Source of the DNA: Bacillota bacterium
GTDB taxonomy: Bacteria > Bacillota > Clostridia > Oscillospirales > Acutalibacteraceae
Length of the DNA stretch: 64,000 bases
Direction: 5' to 3'
Assembly: GCA_023416955.1 (NCBI GenBank)
Contig: JAEZGM010000009.1
Coordinates: forward strand, 1 to 64,000
Shown here: positions 33,414 through 42,367 of the stretch, one piece after another
How the letters are laid out: every line of letters begins with the position of its first letter
How positions within the stretch are numbered: position 1 is the first letter of the stretch
The notes under the pieces: generated by a model
Databases searched by the model: none
What the model was told of the DNA's origin: nothing
Seen by the model: the letters and a program-made list of their open reading frames with translations, nothing else
Made by a program: the position numbers and the translations under genes

Positions 33414-34773
33414 TATTGTCACTTTCTTTCGGATTTTCTTTCAGTTCGTACAAATAACGGCAATACCCCGCCCCCGGCATTGCCCAGTTGTAAAACAGCA
33501 CTTTTTGCGCCGCGGCAGAACCGCCCGCCGGAGCGCCGTCTTCCTCCGCACTTGCGTCGTTTCCGAGAACGGGCGTAAAGGCGTAAACCCGTACACCCCA
33601 TTTTTCACGCACAGTTTCGTCAAGTAAAAACTCATGGCTCATAAATTTGCAGGGATACGCCAGCGTGTAGCAGTAGGCTCGGGCCATCGGCGCAGCCAGC
33701 GTCGACGCGGCGGCGGCATAGAAATAATTGTACTCTACGTTCACCGGCTCGAACGGTTCCGTGGGATAAATGACAAACCGGAATGCCAAAGTCGCTGCAG
33801 TCAGGCCGCTTTGGTCGTTCTCTGTCGCGGTGACTGTGACAAACTGATATATGGAGGTATAAAGCGTATTTTCATGCTGGTTGATATAATCGACCAGCGG
33901 CTGGTTATTTACTGTGCAGGACAGATTTTCGAACGCGGCTTTTGCCAGCTCCTCCGCCGGACGGCGGCCGTCGCTGTAAATTGTCTGCATCAGCGTAAAA
34001 TCAACCGGCAGCATCGTCTGCGGCACAATCTGTTCCTTTGCACTCACAGTGACCACCGGCTCCGCCGCATTCTCCGCGACAGAGATCAGTTCCGTGCGGC
34101 GGATCGAATTGTAAAACGGCCGGTTCGCCTGGGAGTAAAAAAAGTTGTTTACCATTTCAAAGTAGGAAAAATCGCTGAAGCTGCCGGGCAGCTGCTGCCG
34201 GATGTTCGCCGCATACACCACGTTCTGCAGCTGCTTCAGCTGTTCGGCGCTCAGCGCGCCCTGACTGATTGCGTCAACCATTTTCTGATAAAGTGCCTCT
34301 GATTTCACGTCGTCGTGGTCTTTCAGCCAGTTGGCGTATTCCCGCTCGGAATTTCCGTAGGATTCCTCATAGCATAGCTGAAAAAGCTGCGGCACCGCAC
34401 CCTCGAACAACAGCTTTAATCCGTCCTCCTCCGACGGCGAGCCATCGGAAACCATAAAAGCGATGCGTGTTAAGGATTCCGAAATCATATATTTGTCGCA
34501 CAGCAGCCGTGCGTACTGCGCAAAACGCCGCGCGTTGGCTGCAATCGGCGCGAACTCGGCAGCCAGCCCGGTCGCAAAACGCTCCGCCATTTGCCGGGGA
34601 TTCAGATTCACCGGCATTTTCTGATTGCGGCTATGGCGCAGCTTGGAAAGCGCGGATTCAGACAAATCCAAAATTGCGGCGATCGTTTTATAATTCACTT
34701 CCAAAGGCTTTGCGGCAACCGATGATAAAAATACATTAAATAGAAACGGTTTTTTTGCTTTTTTTGCGTTCAT
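33409..34773 (-). CDS. HTH-containing protein of unknown function
   Basis: The 454-residue protein begins with a basic stretch and a helix-turn-helix-like segment (YKTIAAILDLSESALSKLRH, residues about 28-47). The rest is a large unrecognised domain, rich in aromatic residues and Ala near the C-terminus. No signal peptide or membrane helix is seen. The start at 34773 follows AAAGG by 9 bases and leaves a perfect 22-base palindrome 29 bases upstream, which could be its own operator. Copies of a MITE-like element lie on both sides, and the stop codon falls inside one of them, so the original C-terminus may have been longer. A sensor or regulator for the MORN-MBL pair is a reasonable guess, not shown. 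Confidence 0.7.
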   Translation of the reverse strand: MNAKKAKKPFLFNVFLSSVAAKPLEVNYKTIAAILDLSESALSKLRHSRNQKMPVNLNPRQMAERFATGLAAEFAPIAANARRFAQYARLLCDKYMISESLTRIAFMVSDGSPSEEDGLKLLFEGAVPQLFQLCYEESYGNSEREYANWLKDHDDVKSEALYQKMVDAISQGALSAEQLKQLQNVVYAANIRQQLPGSFSDFSYFEMVNNFFYSQANRPFYNSIRRTELISVAENAAEPVVTVSAKEQIVPQTMLPVDFTLMQTIYSDGRRPAEELAKAAFENLSCTVNNQPLVDYINQHENTLYTSIYQFVTVTATENDQSGLTAATLAFRFVIYPTEPFEPVNVEYNYFYAAAASTLAAPMARAYCYTLAYPCKFMSHEFLLDETVREKWGVRVYAFTPVLGNDASAEEDGAPAGGSAAAQKVLFYNWAMPGAGYCRYLYELKENPKESDNI

Positions 34774-34801
34774 TCTGAACGACCTTTCTTTCCATGTCGG
34801 C

Positions 34802-34823
34802 GTTTGAAAACGTGTTTTCAAAC
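34802..34823 (-). promoter_or_regulatory. Perfect 22-base palindrome upstream of the HTH gene
   Basis: GTTTGAAAAC and GTTTTCAAAC are perfectly inverted around GT. A dimeric regulator site is likely, possibly for the HTH protein itself. The remainder of the gap 34774-35162 holds MITE copy A and a terminator, and no gene. Confidence 0.6.
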
Positions 34824-35026
34824 TTTTCCCATTTATGACAACTGCCTATTTCATTCAAAAAACTTACATTTAAATATGTATCGGAACGAACACCAAAAAT
34901 CGAACGAAAATTCAGAAAGCCAATTGGATTTTTTTGTTTTATTATAAAATGTAATTTTTTACACAATATCCAAACCGCGCCGGGCACAGATTTTCCTATT
35001 GATTCACGCTTCTTTTCGGATTATTA

Positions 35027-35096
35027 TATAGTCAGTTTACTTTAGAAAACCTCTAAGAAAATGAAGATTGCTTCTGTTTTCAAATGACCCGACTAT
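35027..35096 (+). repeat. MITE-like inverted-repeat element, copy A
   Basis: A 70-base copy with TATAGTCAGTTTACTTTAGA at the left and GTTTTCAAATGACCCGACTA at the right; the arms are imperfect complements of each other. The order and orientation match copy B. With B it brackets the HTH gene. Confidence 0.7.
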
Positions 35097-35111
35097 TGTT
35101 TCGGCAATAAA

Positions 35112-35145
35112 ATGAGATCAGCGGAGAAGCCCCCGCTGATCTCAT
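35112..35145 (-). terminator. Terminator of the 35163 gene
   Basis: ATGAGATCAGCGG (35112-35124) is perfectly inverted at 35133-35145, and leftward a TTTTATTG stretch follows, 18 bases after the stop. Confidence 0.8.
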
Positions 35146-35162
35146 ACCGGTTTTCCAAGCGG

Positions 35163-35339
35163 TCAGCGAATCAGTTGCCCTACGTCGTCAATCACGCCGG
35201 AAACAATCCGATACGCGTGTCTTGCCTTCCGGCGCGTTTTTCTGCTGGGCCGTATCATCGGTGAGCCCATATTCGAAACTGCAACACCGGCGAGAATTCC
35301 CGCGCCTACGCCGCAAAAAAGTTTAACCCATCTGTGCAT
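35163..35339 (-). CDS. Small membrane-anchored protein
   Basis: The 58-residue protein has one N-terminal hydrophobic segment (VKLFCGVGAGILAGVAVSNM) and then a very basic stretch (RPSRKTRRKARHAYR). The start at 35339 follows TTGGAGG by 8 bases; an in-frame TTG further up lies inside that site. It has its own terminator. Small proteins of this build are common in clostridia and some belong to the sporulation programme, but no family is recognised. A basic segment after a membrane helix suggests membrane or nucleic-acid contact. Confidence 0.7.
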   Translation of the reverse strand: MHRWVKLFCGVGAGILAGVAVSNMGSPMIRPSRKTRRKARHAYRIVSGVIDDVGQLIR

Positions 35340-35527
35340 ATCGTTTTCCTCCAATAATTTTTAAAATCCAGCCTTTCAATATGTTACCCCTTTTTCCGCC
35401 GATTATTTTTGAAATTAATTCCAATACTAAAGTACGGTGATTACATCCATTCTGAAGCCGCTCAATGCTGTAATTTCGCGGCTTCGAATTGCTGTGAGTT
35501 AATCATCGTTTACAAAAGGAGTCTGTT

Positions 35528-36028
35528 ATGCCAACACTGAATATTGTAATGGTCGAACCTGAAATTCCCCAAAACACCGGCAATGTGGCGCGAACCTGTG
35601 CCGCCACCGGCGCGCGCCTTCATCTTGTGGGGCCGATGGGCTTTCAAATTGACGATAAAAAGCTGAAACGGGCCGGGCTGGATTACTGGCATCTGCTCGA
35701 CATCACTTATTACGATAATCTGGACGATTTTTTTGCGCGCAATACCGGCGACTTTTTCTATTTTTCCACAAAAGGCCACCATATTCATTCAGATATTTCT
35801 TACCCTGACGGCTGCTACCTGCTTTTCGGCAAAGAAACCGCCGGGCTGCCGGAAGCGCTGCTTCACGAGAATCCGGAAACCTGCGTGCGAATTCCGATGC
35901 TCAATAACCCCGACGCGCGCAGCCTGAACCTTTCCAATTCCGTTGCGGTCGGCGTGTATGAGGTGCTGCGGCAGTGGCAGTACCCCGATTTGCTTTGCGA
36001 AGGAAAGCTGCGGACATTTGACTGGTGA
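35528..36028 (+). CDS. trmL: tRNA (cytidine(34)-2'-O)-methyltransferase
   Basis: A knotted SPOUT methyltransferase that methylates the ribose of the wobble base in tRNA-Leu. The 166-residue protein has NIVMVEPEIPQNTGNVARTC at the start, LHLVGPMGFQIDDKKLKRAG, LLFGKETAGLPE and the C-terminal knot RIPMLNNPDARSLNLSNSVA, all diagnostic of TrmL. An AAAGGAG site precedes the ATG. It is a single gene before the glycolytic group, with no sign of co-transcription. Confidence 0.95.
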   Translation: MPTLNIVMVEPEIPQNTGNVARTCAATGARLHLVGPMGFQIDDKKLKRAGLDYWHLLDITYYDNLDDFFARNTGDFFYFSTKGHHIHSDISYPDGCYLLFGKETAGLPEALLHENPETCVRIPMLNNPDARSLNLSNSVAVGVYEVLRQWQYPDLLCEGKLRTFDW

Positions 36029-36065
36029 TATCTCCCCGTAAAATGGCAATACATGCCCGAACTGC

Positions 36066-36094
36066 TTGAAAAAATTAACTTTCTAGTGTATAAT
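36066..36094 (+). promoter_or_regulatory. Promoter of the pgk-tpiA-gpmI group
   Basis: TTGAAA (36066-36071) and TATAAT (36089-36094) are 17 bases apart, 55 bases before pgk. Confidence 0.8.
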
Positions 36095-36148
36095 GTCAAA
36101 GGTTAAACAAAGATTTCCATTTTATATATGATAAAAGGAGTGCAAGTC

Positions 36149-37342
36149 ATGAATTATCTCAACAAAAAAAGCGTGGAAGACATTGACGTCGCAGGTAAAA
36201 AAGTACTGGTACGCTGCGATTTCAACGTTCCGTTCGACGCGGACGGCAATATCACGGATCCGAAGCGAATTGACGAGGCTTTAAAGACCATTCGTTACCT
36301 CGTTGACCATAAAGCAAAGGTCATCCTTTGCTCTCACCTCGGCCGTCCGAAGGGCGAATTCAACATGAAATACTCCCTTGCCCCGGTAGCGGAGTACCTT
36401 TCCAAAGCACTGGGTCAGGAAGTAAAAATGGCGAAGGACGTCATCGGTGAAAGTGCAAAAAGCATTGCCACTTCTTTGAAAGACGGCGAAGTAGAGCTGA
36501 TTGAAAATGTTCGCTTCCACAAGGAAGAGGAGAAGAACGACCCCGAATTTGCAAAGCAGCTTGCTTCCCTTGCTGAGATTTATGTCAATGACGCATTTGG
36601 CACCGCGCACCGTGCGCATGCTTCCACCGCCGGCGTTGCGGATTACCTACCGGCTGTAAGTGGATACCTGATTCAAAAGGAAATCACCATCATGGGCAAT
36701 GCGCTGAGCAACCCGAAGCGCCCGTTCGTCGCGATTCTGGGCGGCGCAAAAGTTTCCGATAAAATCGGCGTTATCACCAACCTGCTGGACAAGGTCGACA
36801 CCCTGATCATCGGCGGCGGCATGGCCTATACATTCATGAACGCTCTGGGCTATTCCATCGGCACCTCCATCTGCGAGAGCGACAAGGTTGAGCTTGCGAA
36901 GGATATGATGGCAAAAGCCAAAGAAAAAGGCGTAAAGTTCCTGATTCCGGTTGACAACGTGATTGCCACCGAATATAAGCCCGACGCGGAGCACAAGATC
37001 GTTGACTCCGACAAGATTCCGGACGGCTGGATGGGTCTTGACATCGGCCCGAAAACCGCGGAACTTTTTTCCGACGCAATCAAAGGCTCCGGTACTGTCG
37101 TATGGAACGGCCCGATGGGCGTTTCCGAATGGGATAATTTCGCAGCAGGCACCATCGCGGTTGCCAAAGCAGTTGCTGAAAGCGGCGCGATTTCCATCAT
37201 CGGCGGCGGTGACTCCGCGGCTGCTGTTGAGAAGCTCGGTTACGCCGACAAAATGACTCATATCTCCACCGGCGGCGGCGCTTCCCTTGAATTCCTCGAG
37301 GGTCTGGAATTACCCGGCATCGCCTGCCTCAATGAAAAATAA
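36149..37342 (+). CDS. pgk: Phosphoglycerate kinase
   Basis: Makes ATP from 1,3-bisphosphoglycerate in glycolysis. It has 397 residues, the normal bacterial length. The N-terminal [12 protein letters not shown] substrate motif is near residue 20, HLGRPKGE near 60, RAHASTAG near 165, and the nucleotide domain closes with GGGDSAAAV and [15 protein letters not shown]. The start at 36149 follows AAAAGGAG by 8 bases; an in-frame ATG at 36128 precedes that site. It opens a three-gene glycolytic group; a strong hairpin separates it from tpiA. Confidence 0.97.
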   Translation: MNYLNKKSVEDIDVAGKKVLVRCDFNVPFDADGNITDPKRIDEALKTIRYLVDHKAKVILCSHLGRPKGEFNMKYSLAPVAEYLSKALGQEVKMAKDVIGESAKSIATSLKDGEVELIENVRFHKEEEKNDPEFAKQLASLAEIYVNDAFGTAHRAHASTAGVADYLPAVSGYLIQKEITIMGNALSNPKRPFVAILGGAKVSDKIGVITNLLDKVDTLIIGGGMAYTFMNALGYSIGTSICESDKVELAKDMMAKAKEKGVKFLIPVDNVIATEYKPDAEHKIVDSDKIPDGWMGLDIGPKTAELFSDAIKGSGTVVWNGPMGVSEWDNFAAGTIAVAKAVAESGAISIIGGGDSAAAVEKLGYADKMTHISTGGGASLEFLEGLELPGIACLNEK

Positions 37343-37363
37343 GCAAGCTTTGCTTGCCTTCCG

Positions 37364-37392
37364 CAAATGCGGCAGCGATGCTGCCGCATTTG
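37364..37392 (+). terminator. Hairpin between pgk and tpiA
   Basis: CAAATGCGGCAGC (37364-37376) pairs perfectly with 37380-37392 around a GAT loop. The T tail is short (TTTGTTC), so it may only partly stop transcription or protect the pgk message. Confidence 0.65.
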
Positions 37393-37434
37393 TTCTATGA
37401 TAAACAAAAAATTGTTGTAAGGAGCGGATTCTGA

Positions 37435-38202
37435 ATGAAAAAAGAACTGAGAAAAGCTGTTATTGCGGGAAACTGGAAAATGAACAAAACCCCTGCCGAA
37501 GCAAAGGAACTGATCGAGGGGATGAAGCCGCTGGTCAAAGACGCGGACTGCGGCGTTGTTGTGTGCGTACCGTACGTTGACCTGGAAACAGCGCTTGAAG
37601 CAACAAAGGGCACCAATATCGGCGTCGGCGCCGAAAATTGTCACTGGGAAAAGAGCGGCGCTTTCACCGGCGAAATTTCTGCCGATATGCTTTCCGCAAT
37701 GGGCGTAAAATATGTAATTATCGGCCACAGCGAGCGCAGAACTTACTTCGGCGAAACCGATGTCACCGTAAATAAGCGCGTACGCGCCGCACTGGACAGT
37801 GGTCTGACCGTGATCCTCTGCGTCGGCGAGTATCTGGAGCAGCGCGAGCAGGGCATTACCTCGGAACTCGTTGCCATGCAGACAAAAATTGCACTCGGCG
37901 GTGTTTCCAAGGAAGAACTGGACAGAATAATCATTGCTTATGAACCTGTTTGGGCGATCGGTACCGGCAAAACCGCGACTGCCGAACAGGCAAACGAAGT
38001 CTGTGCCACAATCCGCGCTACAGTGGGCGCGCTTTACGGCGAAGACGCAGCTAAGGCAATGACTGTCCAGTACGGCGGTTCCATGAACGCAGGAAATGCA
38101 GCAGAGCTGCTCGACCAGCCCGATGTTGACGGCGGACTGATCGGCGGAGCTTCCTTGAAACCGGCTGATTTTGCGGAAATTGTCAAGGCTGCGAGCCGCT
38201 AA
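37435..38202 (+). CDS. tpiA: Triose-phosphate isomerase
   Basis: Interconverts dihydroxyacetone phosphate and glyceraldehyde 3-phosphate. The 255-residue enzyme shows the active-site Lys in AGNWKMNKT (about residue 15), the catalytic His in VIIGHSERR (about 100), the catalytic Glu in [15 protein letters not shown] (about 170) and the phosphate loop VQYGGSMN and GGASLK. TAAGGAG precedes the ATG. It is second in the pgk-tpiA-gpmI group, 24 bases before gpmI. Confidence 0.97.
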   Translation: MKKELRKAVIAGNWKMNKTPAEAKELIEGMKPLVKDADCGVVVCVPYVDLETALEATKGTNIGVGAENCHWEKSGAFTGEISADMLSAMGVKYVIIGHSERRTYFGETDVTVNKRVRAALDSGLTVILCVGEYLEQREQGITSELVAMQTKIALGGVSKEELDRIIIAYEPVWAIGTGKTATAEQANEVCATIRATVGALYGEDAAKAMTVQYGGSMNAGNAAELLDQPDVDGGLIGGASLKPADFAEIVKAASR

Positions 38203-38226
38203 GTTCCATGACAGGAGAGTAAATCA

Positions 38227-39738
38227 ATGAAAAAACCATTAATACTGATGATTCTGGACGGGTTCGGAATTGCACCGGATTACGGCAACGCGATCAAAGC
38301 CGCCAATAAACCGAATATTGACCGTATTTTTTCAAGCAATCCCATTACACAGATTGGTGCTTCCGGCCTAAACGTCGGACTGCCGGACGGGCAGATGGGT
38401 AATTCCGAAGTCGGGCATACCAATATCGGCGCGGGCCGTGTTGTCTATCAGGAGCTGACCCGCATTACAAAGTCGGTGGAAGACGGCGACTTTTTTGAAA
38501 ACCCCGCGTTTTTGGCGGCGGCAAACAACGCAAAAGTCAACGGCACCGCGCTGCACCTTGTCGGCCTGCTTTCCGCAGGCGGCGTACACAGCCACAACAA
38601 CCACCTGTATGCTTTACTGGAATTCGCGAAGAAACAGGGGCTGAAAAAAGTTTACGTCCACGCATTGCTGGACGGACGCGACGTCCCCCCCACCTCCGGC
38701 AAGGAATTCGTTGCCGAATGTGCGCAGAAGATCAAAGAAATCGGCGTGGGTGAAATCGCCACCGTCATGGGACGTTACTACGCAATGGACCGCGACAACC
38801 GCTGGGAACGCGTAGAAAAAGCCTATGCCGCCATGGTTTACGGCGAAGGCGTACAGTGCACCGACCCGGTAAAAGCGGTGGAGGATTCCTACAACAACAG
38901 CGTAACCGACGAGTTCGTGCTTCCTACCGTCTGTGACAAGGACGCAAAGATTCAGGCGAACGATTCTGTGATTTTCTTCAACTTCCGCCCCGACCGCGCG
39001 CGTGAAATCACACGCACCTTTGTTGACCCGGACTTTAAAGGATTTGAGCGCAAAAACGGTTTTTTCCCGCTTACCTATGTCTGCATGACACAGTACGACG
39101 CTACCATGCCGAACGTGCTGGTCGCCTTTAAACCGCAGTCGCTGGAAAACACGCTGGGCGAGTACGTTTCCAAAAAGGGCCTGACTCAGCTGCGCATTGC
39201 GGAGACTGAAAAGTACGCGCACGTGACGTTCTTCTTCAACGGCGGCGTGGAGCAGCAGTTCCCAGGCGAGGATCGTGTGCTTGTAAACTCCCCCAGGGTC
39301 GCAACCTATGACCTGCAGCCCGAAATGAGCGCGAATGAAGTAACCGACAGGGTTGTGGAGCGCATTGAAAGCGGCAAATACGACCTGATTATTCTGAATT
39401 TCGCAAATTGCGACATGGTTGGTCACACCGGCGTTTTCGACGCCGCGAAAGCCGCTGTGGAAGCGGTTGACGGCTGTGTCGGCCGCGTGATTGGCGCCAT
39501 TGAAAAAATGGGCGGCGTCGCGCTGATTACCGCCGACCACGGGAATGCGGACAAAATGTATGAGGAGGACGGTTCTCCGTTCACCGCTCACACGACCAAC
39601 CCGGTTCCGTTCTGTGTAGTCGGGTATCCGTGCAAGCTGCGTGAAGGCGGCAAGCTGGCCGACATCGCGCCGACAATTCTAAAGATTATGAATCTTCCCC
39701 AACCGGAAGAGATGACCGGTACAAGCATTATTGAATAA
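38227..39738 (+). CDS. gpmI: 2,3-bisphosphoglycerate-independent phosphoglycerate mutase
   Basis: Interconverts 3- and 2-phosphoglycerate using two manganese ions. The 503-residue enzyme has the metal Asp in MILDGFG at the start, the phosphorylated Ser60 in MGNSEVGHTNIGAGR, HALLDGRDVPP, RYYAMDRDNRW, and the C-terminal metal sites NCDMVGHTG and ITADHGNADKM. It is the manganese-dependent form common in spore formers. An AGGAGAG site precedes the ATG. No eno or gapA is in the window; the group ends here with a terminator. Confidence 0.97.
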   Translation: MKKPLILMILDGFGIAPDYGNAIKAANKPNIDRIFSSNPITQIGASGLNVGLPDGQMGNSEVGHTNIGAGRVVYQELTRITKSVEDGDFFENPAFLAAANNAKVNGTALHLVGLLSAGGVHSHNNHLYALLEFAKKQGLKKVYVHALLDGRDVPPTSGKEFVAECAQKIKEIGVGEIATVMGRYYAMDRDNRWERVEKAYAAMVYGEGVQCTDPVKAVEDSYNNSVTDEFVLPTVCDKDAKIQANDSVIFFNFRPDRAREITRTFVDPDFKGFERKNGFFPLTYVCMTQYDATMPNVLVAFKPQSLENTLGEYVSKKGLTQLRIAETEKYAHVTFFFNGGVEQQFPGEDRVLVNSPRVATYDLQPEMSANEVTDRVVERIESGKYDLIILNFANCDMVGHTGVFDAAKAAVEAVDGCVGRVIGAIEKMGGVALITADHGNADKMYEEDGSPFTAHTTNPVPFCVVGYPCKLREGGKLADIAPTILKIMNLPQPEEMTGTSIIE

Positions 39739-39811
39739 TACAGACTTACGGCGGCAGCCGCAGGATGGATTACGATATGTATTGACTGTAAAAACGATTT
39801 TTCTATGAGAG

Positions 39812-39856
39812 AAGCGCCGCAGAACGAATCCGTTCATTTTGCGGCGCTTTCTTTTT
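39812..39856 (+). terminator. Terminator of the glycolytic group
   Basis: AAGCGCCGC (39812-39820) pairs with GCGGCGCTT (39841-39849), followed by TCTTTTT. A further AACG/CGTT pairing extends the stem. Confidence 0.85.
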
Positions 39857-39984
39857 GTATAAAAGAAGATATTAAAGAGCCGTCGAATTATTGGGCAATT
39901 TTAAAAAATTAGTTGAAATATATTTTAAAGCACTATATGATGAATTCAGACATCGATGTACTCTATAACAAAGAAGGCAAATTC

Positions 39985-40440
39985 ATGGATACTAATATTG
40001 AAATGATACCCTCCTATAAAATTGCTTACATACGAAGAACAGGGCCTTACGGTTCAGAAAATATGCAAATTATGGGGCAATTAAAAAGTTGGGCGAGAGA
40101 AAAAAACTTATTTGATGAAAATTCAATCATATTCGGAATAGCCCAAGATAATCCTCAAATCACAGAACCCAAAGATTGTCGTTATGATACATGTTTCGTT
40201 GTTTCGAATGAACTCAAAGTTGATAATACGTATATTCATTTTGGAAAAACGGCTGGCGGAAAATACTGCGTATTCAAAATAAGCCATACGGCAGATGCTG
40301 TGCAGAAAGCATGGACGGAGATCTTTCCGGAGTTATCGAAGAGAAATTACAAATTTGATGGCGAAAGACCAATCCTTGAACGCTATGCGGTGCAGATGGT
40401 AAACCAGCATTTCTGTGAGATTTGTGTGCCGATATTATAA
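39985..40440 (+). CDS. GyrI-like small-molecule-binding domain protein
   Basis: The 151-residue protein matches the GyrI/SOUL-like effector domain: MIPSYKIAYIRRTGPYG at the start, FGIAQDNPQ in the middle, DTCFVVS, and ISHTADAVQKAWTEIFP, which are conserved in the ligand-binding half of BltR- and Rob-type regulators. There is no DNA-binding domain, so it is a free-standing binding or hydrolase-like domain. The start at 39985 follows AAGAAGG by 7 bases. A longer reading from a TTG at 39913 has no site. It is more AT-rich than its neighbours, which suggests transfer. Ligand unknown. Confidence 0.75.
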   Translation: MDTNIEMIPSYKIAYIRRTGPYGSENMQIMGQLKSWAREKNLFDENSIIFGIAQDNPQITEPKDCRYDTCFVVSNELKVDNTYIHFGKTAGGKYCVFKISHTADAVQKAWTEIFPELSKRNYKFDGERPILERYAVQMVNQHFCEICVPIL

Positions 40441-40535
40441 AAAATATTCGGTTACTGAAGACAAATTCCAATGTATTGTTGAAGCCAGGAAATCCAACGG
40501 TTTACAATTAGCAAACAATGCCTCGCACGGTTTCA

Positions 40536-40564
40536 TTGCAATGTCGCGGGAAAAATGCTAGAAT
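40536..40564 (+). promoter_or_regulatory. Promoter of the orphan peptide-binding gene
   Basis: TTGCAA (40536-40541) and TAGAAT (40559-40564) are 17 bases apart, 21 bases before the start codon. Confidence 0.65.
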
Positions 40565-40585
40565 ACTTGCATGAGGTGAACCTGA

Positions 40586-42196
40586 ATGAAACGAATTACG
40601 GCGGCGCTGCTCTGCCTTCTTATACTATTGACCTTTTCATCCTGCCAAAAAAAAGGGCCTTCCAACGCGGATAAAACGTTTTCTTATCAGTTGGCGGCGG
40701 AGCCCAAAACACTCGATCCGCAGATTGCCGCAGACAGTTCCTCGGTAATCGCGATTGAGGCACTGTTTGAGGGCCTTGTCCGTCTTGACACAGACCAGAA
40801 ACCCTACCCCGGCGTAGCGGAAAAATGGGTAGCCAACATGGACAATACCGTATTTACCTTTACGCTGCGCAACGACGCCATGTGGTCGGACAAGAAAACA
40901 CCGGTGACCGCCGATGATTTCGTGTATGCTTTTCAGCGTGCGCTTTCACCTGCCACCGGTTCTAAAACCAACGCCCCCATGCTCAGTATCAAAAACGCGC
41001 GGGAGGTCAATTCCGGCAAGCTTCCTGCAAACGCGCTGGGCGTAACCGCAAAAGACGCGCACACGCTCGTGGTTCAGCTTGCGTATTCAGTGCCTGATTT
41101 CCCCTCGCTGACTGCTTCAACCGTATTTATGCCCTGCAACCAGAAATTTTTCGAAAGCACCTCCGGTAGGTATGGGCTCGAACGGAACTATCTGCTTGGA
41201 AACGGGCCGTTTGTCATCGACGGGAAATACGGATGGGATCACGGCAGCTATCTGAATCTGGTGCGTTCGTCTTCCTACTCCGGTGACAAAACCCCTTTGC
41301 CCTCAAACCTTAAATTTACGATTACCAATAAAGACGACGCTATAACAGACCCGGTCGCGGCGCTGAAAAGCGGCACAGTGGACGTGATTGCGGTTCCGTC
41401 CTCCGCGACTGCCGCAGTCACCGCAAACGGCGGCACGCTAACCTCTTATGAAGACACCACCTGGGGGCTCTGTTTTAACACACAGTCCGATATTATGAAA
41501 AGCAAAAATATTCGCAGGGCATTTATTCAGTCCATTGACCGCGCTTCCGCAATGAAGCATCTGCCCTCCGGTATGAGAACTTCGGATTATCTGGTCCCTC
41601 CGGTCACGACACTAGAGGGTAAAAACTACCGTTCCCTGGCAGGCGGCCCCTTCTACCTCGGAAAAGACAAAAATCCCGAGGTGCTGCTTGCGGCGGGATT
41701 GACGGAGCTTTCCCTGACGGAGCTGAAGGGCTTGTCTGTTCTTTGCCCGGACGATCCCAATGCAAAACTGATGCTCAACGATATGCTTGCCGCGTGGAAC
41801 AGCAATTTCAATAATTATTTTAATATTGAACCGCTGGATACCGATCAGCTGGCCGCGCGGGTGCAGTCAGGCAATTACCAGATTGCTCTGTGCCCGGTCC
41901 AGACTGAAGGCCCCGGCCCGAGCGGCGTTTTATCTCTGTTTAAAAGCGGTGCTTCGGGCAATCCGGCTCATCTCTCCGACCCCACGTTTGACACGATGCT
42001 TATTAAGGCGCAGCAGCAATCCGGCAGCGCGGCGGCTTCTGCTTATGCCGCCGCTGAAAAATACCTGAATGAGCAGGCTGTGTTTTATCCTCTCTATGGT
42101 GAAACACATTATTTCGCCGCCGCGAAGAGCGTGACCGGAATCCTGTTTCATCCCTACGGAATGGGAATCGACTTTATACAGGCGGGAAAACAATAA
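40586..42196 (+). CDS. Orphan oligopeptide-binding lipoprotein (family 5)
   Basis: A 536-residue family-5 solute-binding protein with a lipoprotein signal ending in TFSSC (Cys20). Mature motifs include AAEPKTLDPQIAADSS, LFEGLVRLDTDQKPYPGVAE and FTLRNDAMWSDKKTPVTADD; the arrangement resembles OppA of Gram-positive bacteria. A GAGGTGA site precedes the ATG. No permease or ATPase gene is adjacent. It could serve the opp importer at 15826-19783 or sense peptides. It has a strong promoter and its own terminator. Confidence 0.88.
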   Translation: MKRITAALLCLLILLTFSSCQKKGPSNADKTFSYQLAAEPKTLDPQIAADSSSVIAIEALFEGLVRLDTDQKPYPGVAEKWVANMDNTVFTFTLRNDAMWSDKKTPVTADDFVYAFQRALSPATGSKTNAPMLSIKNAREVNSGKLPANALGVTAKDAHTLVVQLAYSVPDFPSLTASTVFMPCNQKFFESTSGRYGLERNYLLGNGPFVIDGKYGWDHGSYLNLVRSSSYSGDKTPLPSNLKFTITNKDDAITDPVAALKSGTVDVIAVPSSATAAVTANGGTLTSYEDTTWGLCFNTQSDIMKSKNIRRAFIQSIDRASAMKHLPSGMRTSDYLVPPVTTLEGKNYRSLAGGPFYLGKDKNPEVLLAAGLTELSLTELKGLSVLCPDDPNAKLMLNDMLAAWNSNFNNYFNIEPLDTDQLAARVQSGNYQIALCPVQTEGPGPSGVLSLFKSGASGNPAHLSDPTFDTMLIKAQQQSGSAAASAYAAAEKYLNEQAVFYPLYGETHYFAAAKSVTGILFHPYGMGIDFIQAGKQ

Positions 42197-42300
42197 CATT
42201 GCGCCAATGATCTGAAAATTTTGACATCAGGACATAACTGATTTTCTTTCGGATAAGCACGAAAGACACTGTCGCACAATGAATAAATAAAACGGATATA

Positions 42301-42346
42301 AAAGAAGGTATTACGAAATGAAGATTCATTTCGTAATACCTTCTTT
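42301..42346 (+). terminator. Terminator, long perfect hairpin
   Basis: A 22-base stem (42301-42322 with 42325-42346) with a very short loop, ending in CTTCTTT. It lies about 100 bases after the peptide-binding gene and can also serve the leftward gene at 42368. It resembles the terminator at 54775, with matched changes in both arms. Confidence 0.8.
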
Positions 42347-42367
42347 ATCATGCTCAAGGCGATATTA

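Noticed and set aside
34736..34987. Leftward 83-codon frame upstream of the HTH gene
   Set aside because: It covers the palindrome and ribosome binding site of the HTH gene and has no site of its own.
38614..39591. 325-codon leftward frame opposite gpmI
   Set aside because: Antisense shadow of a well-supported enzyme.
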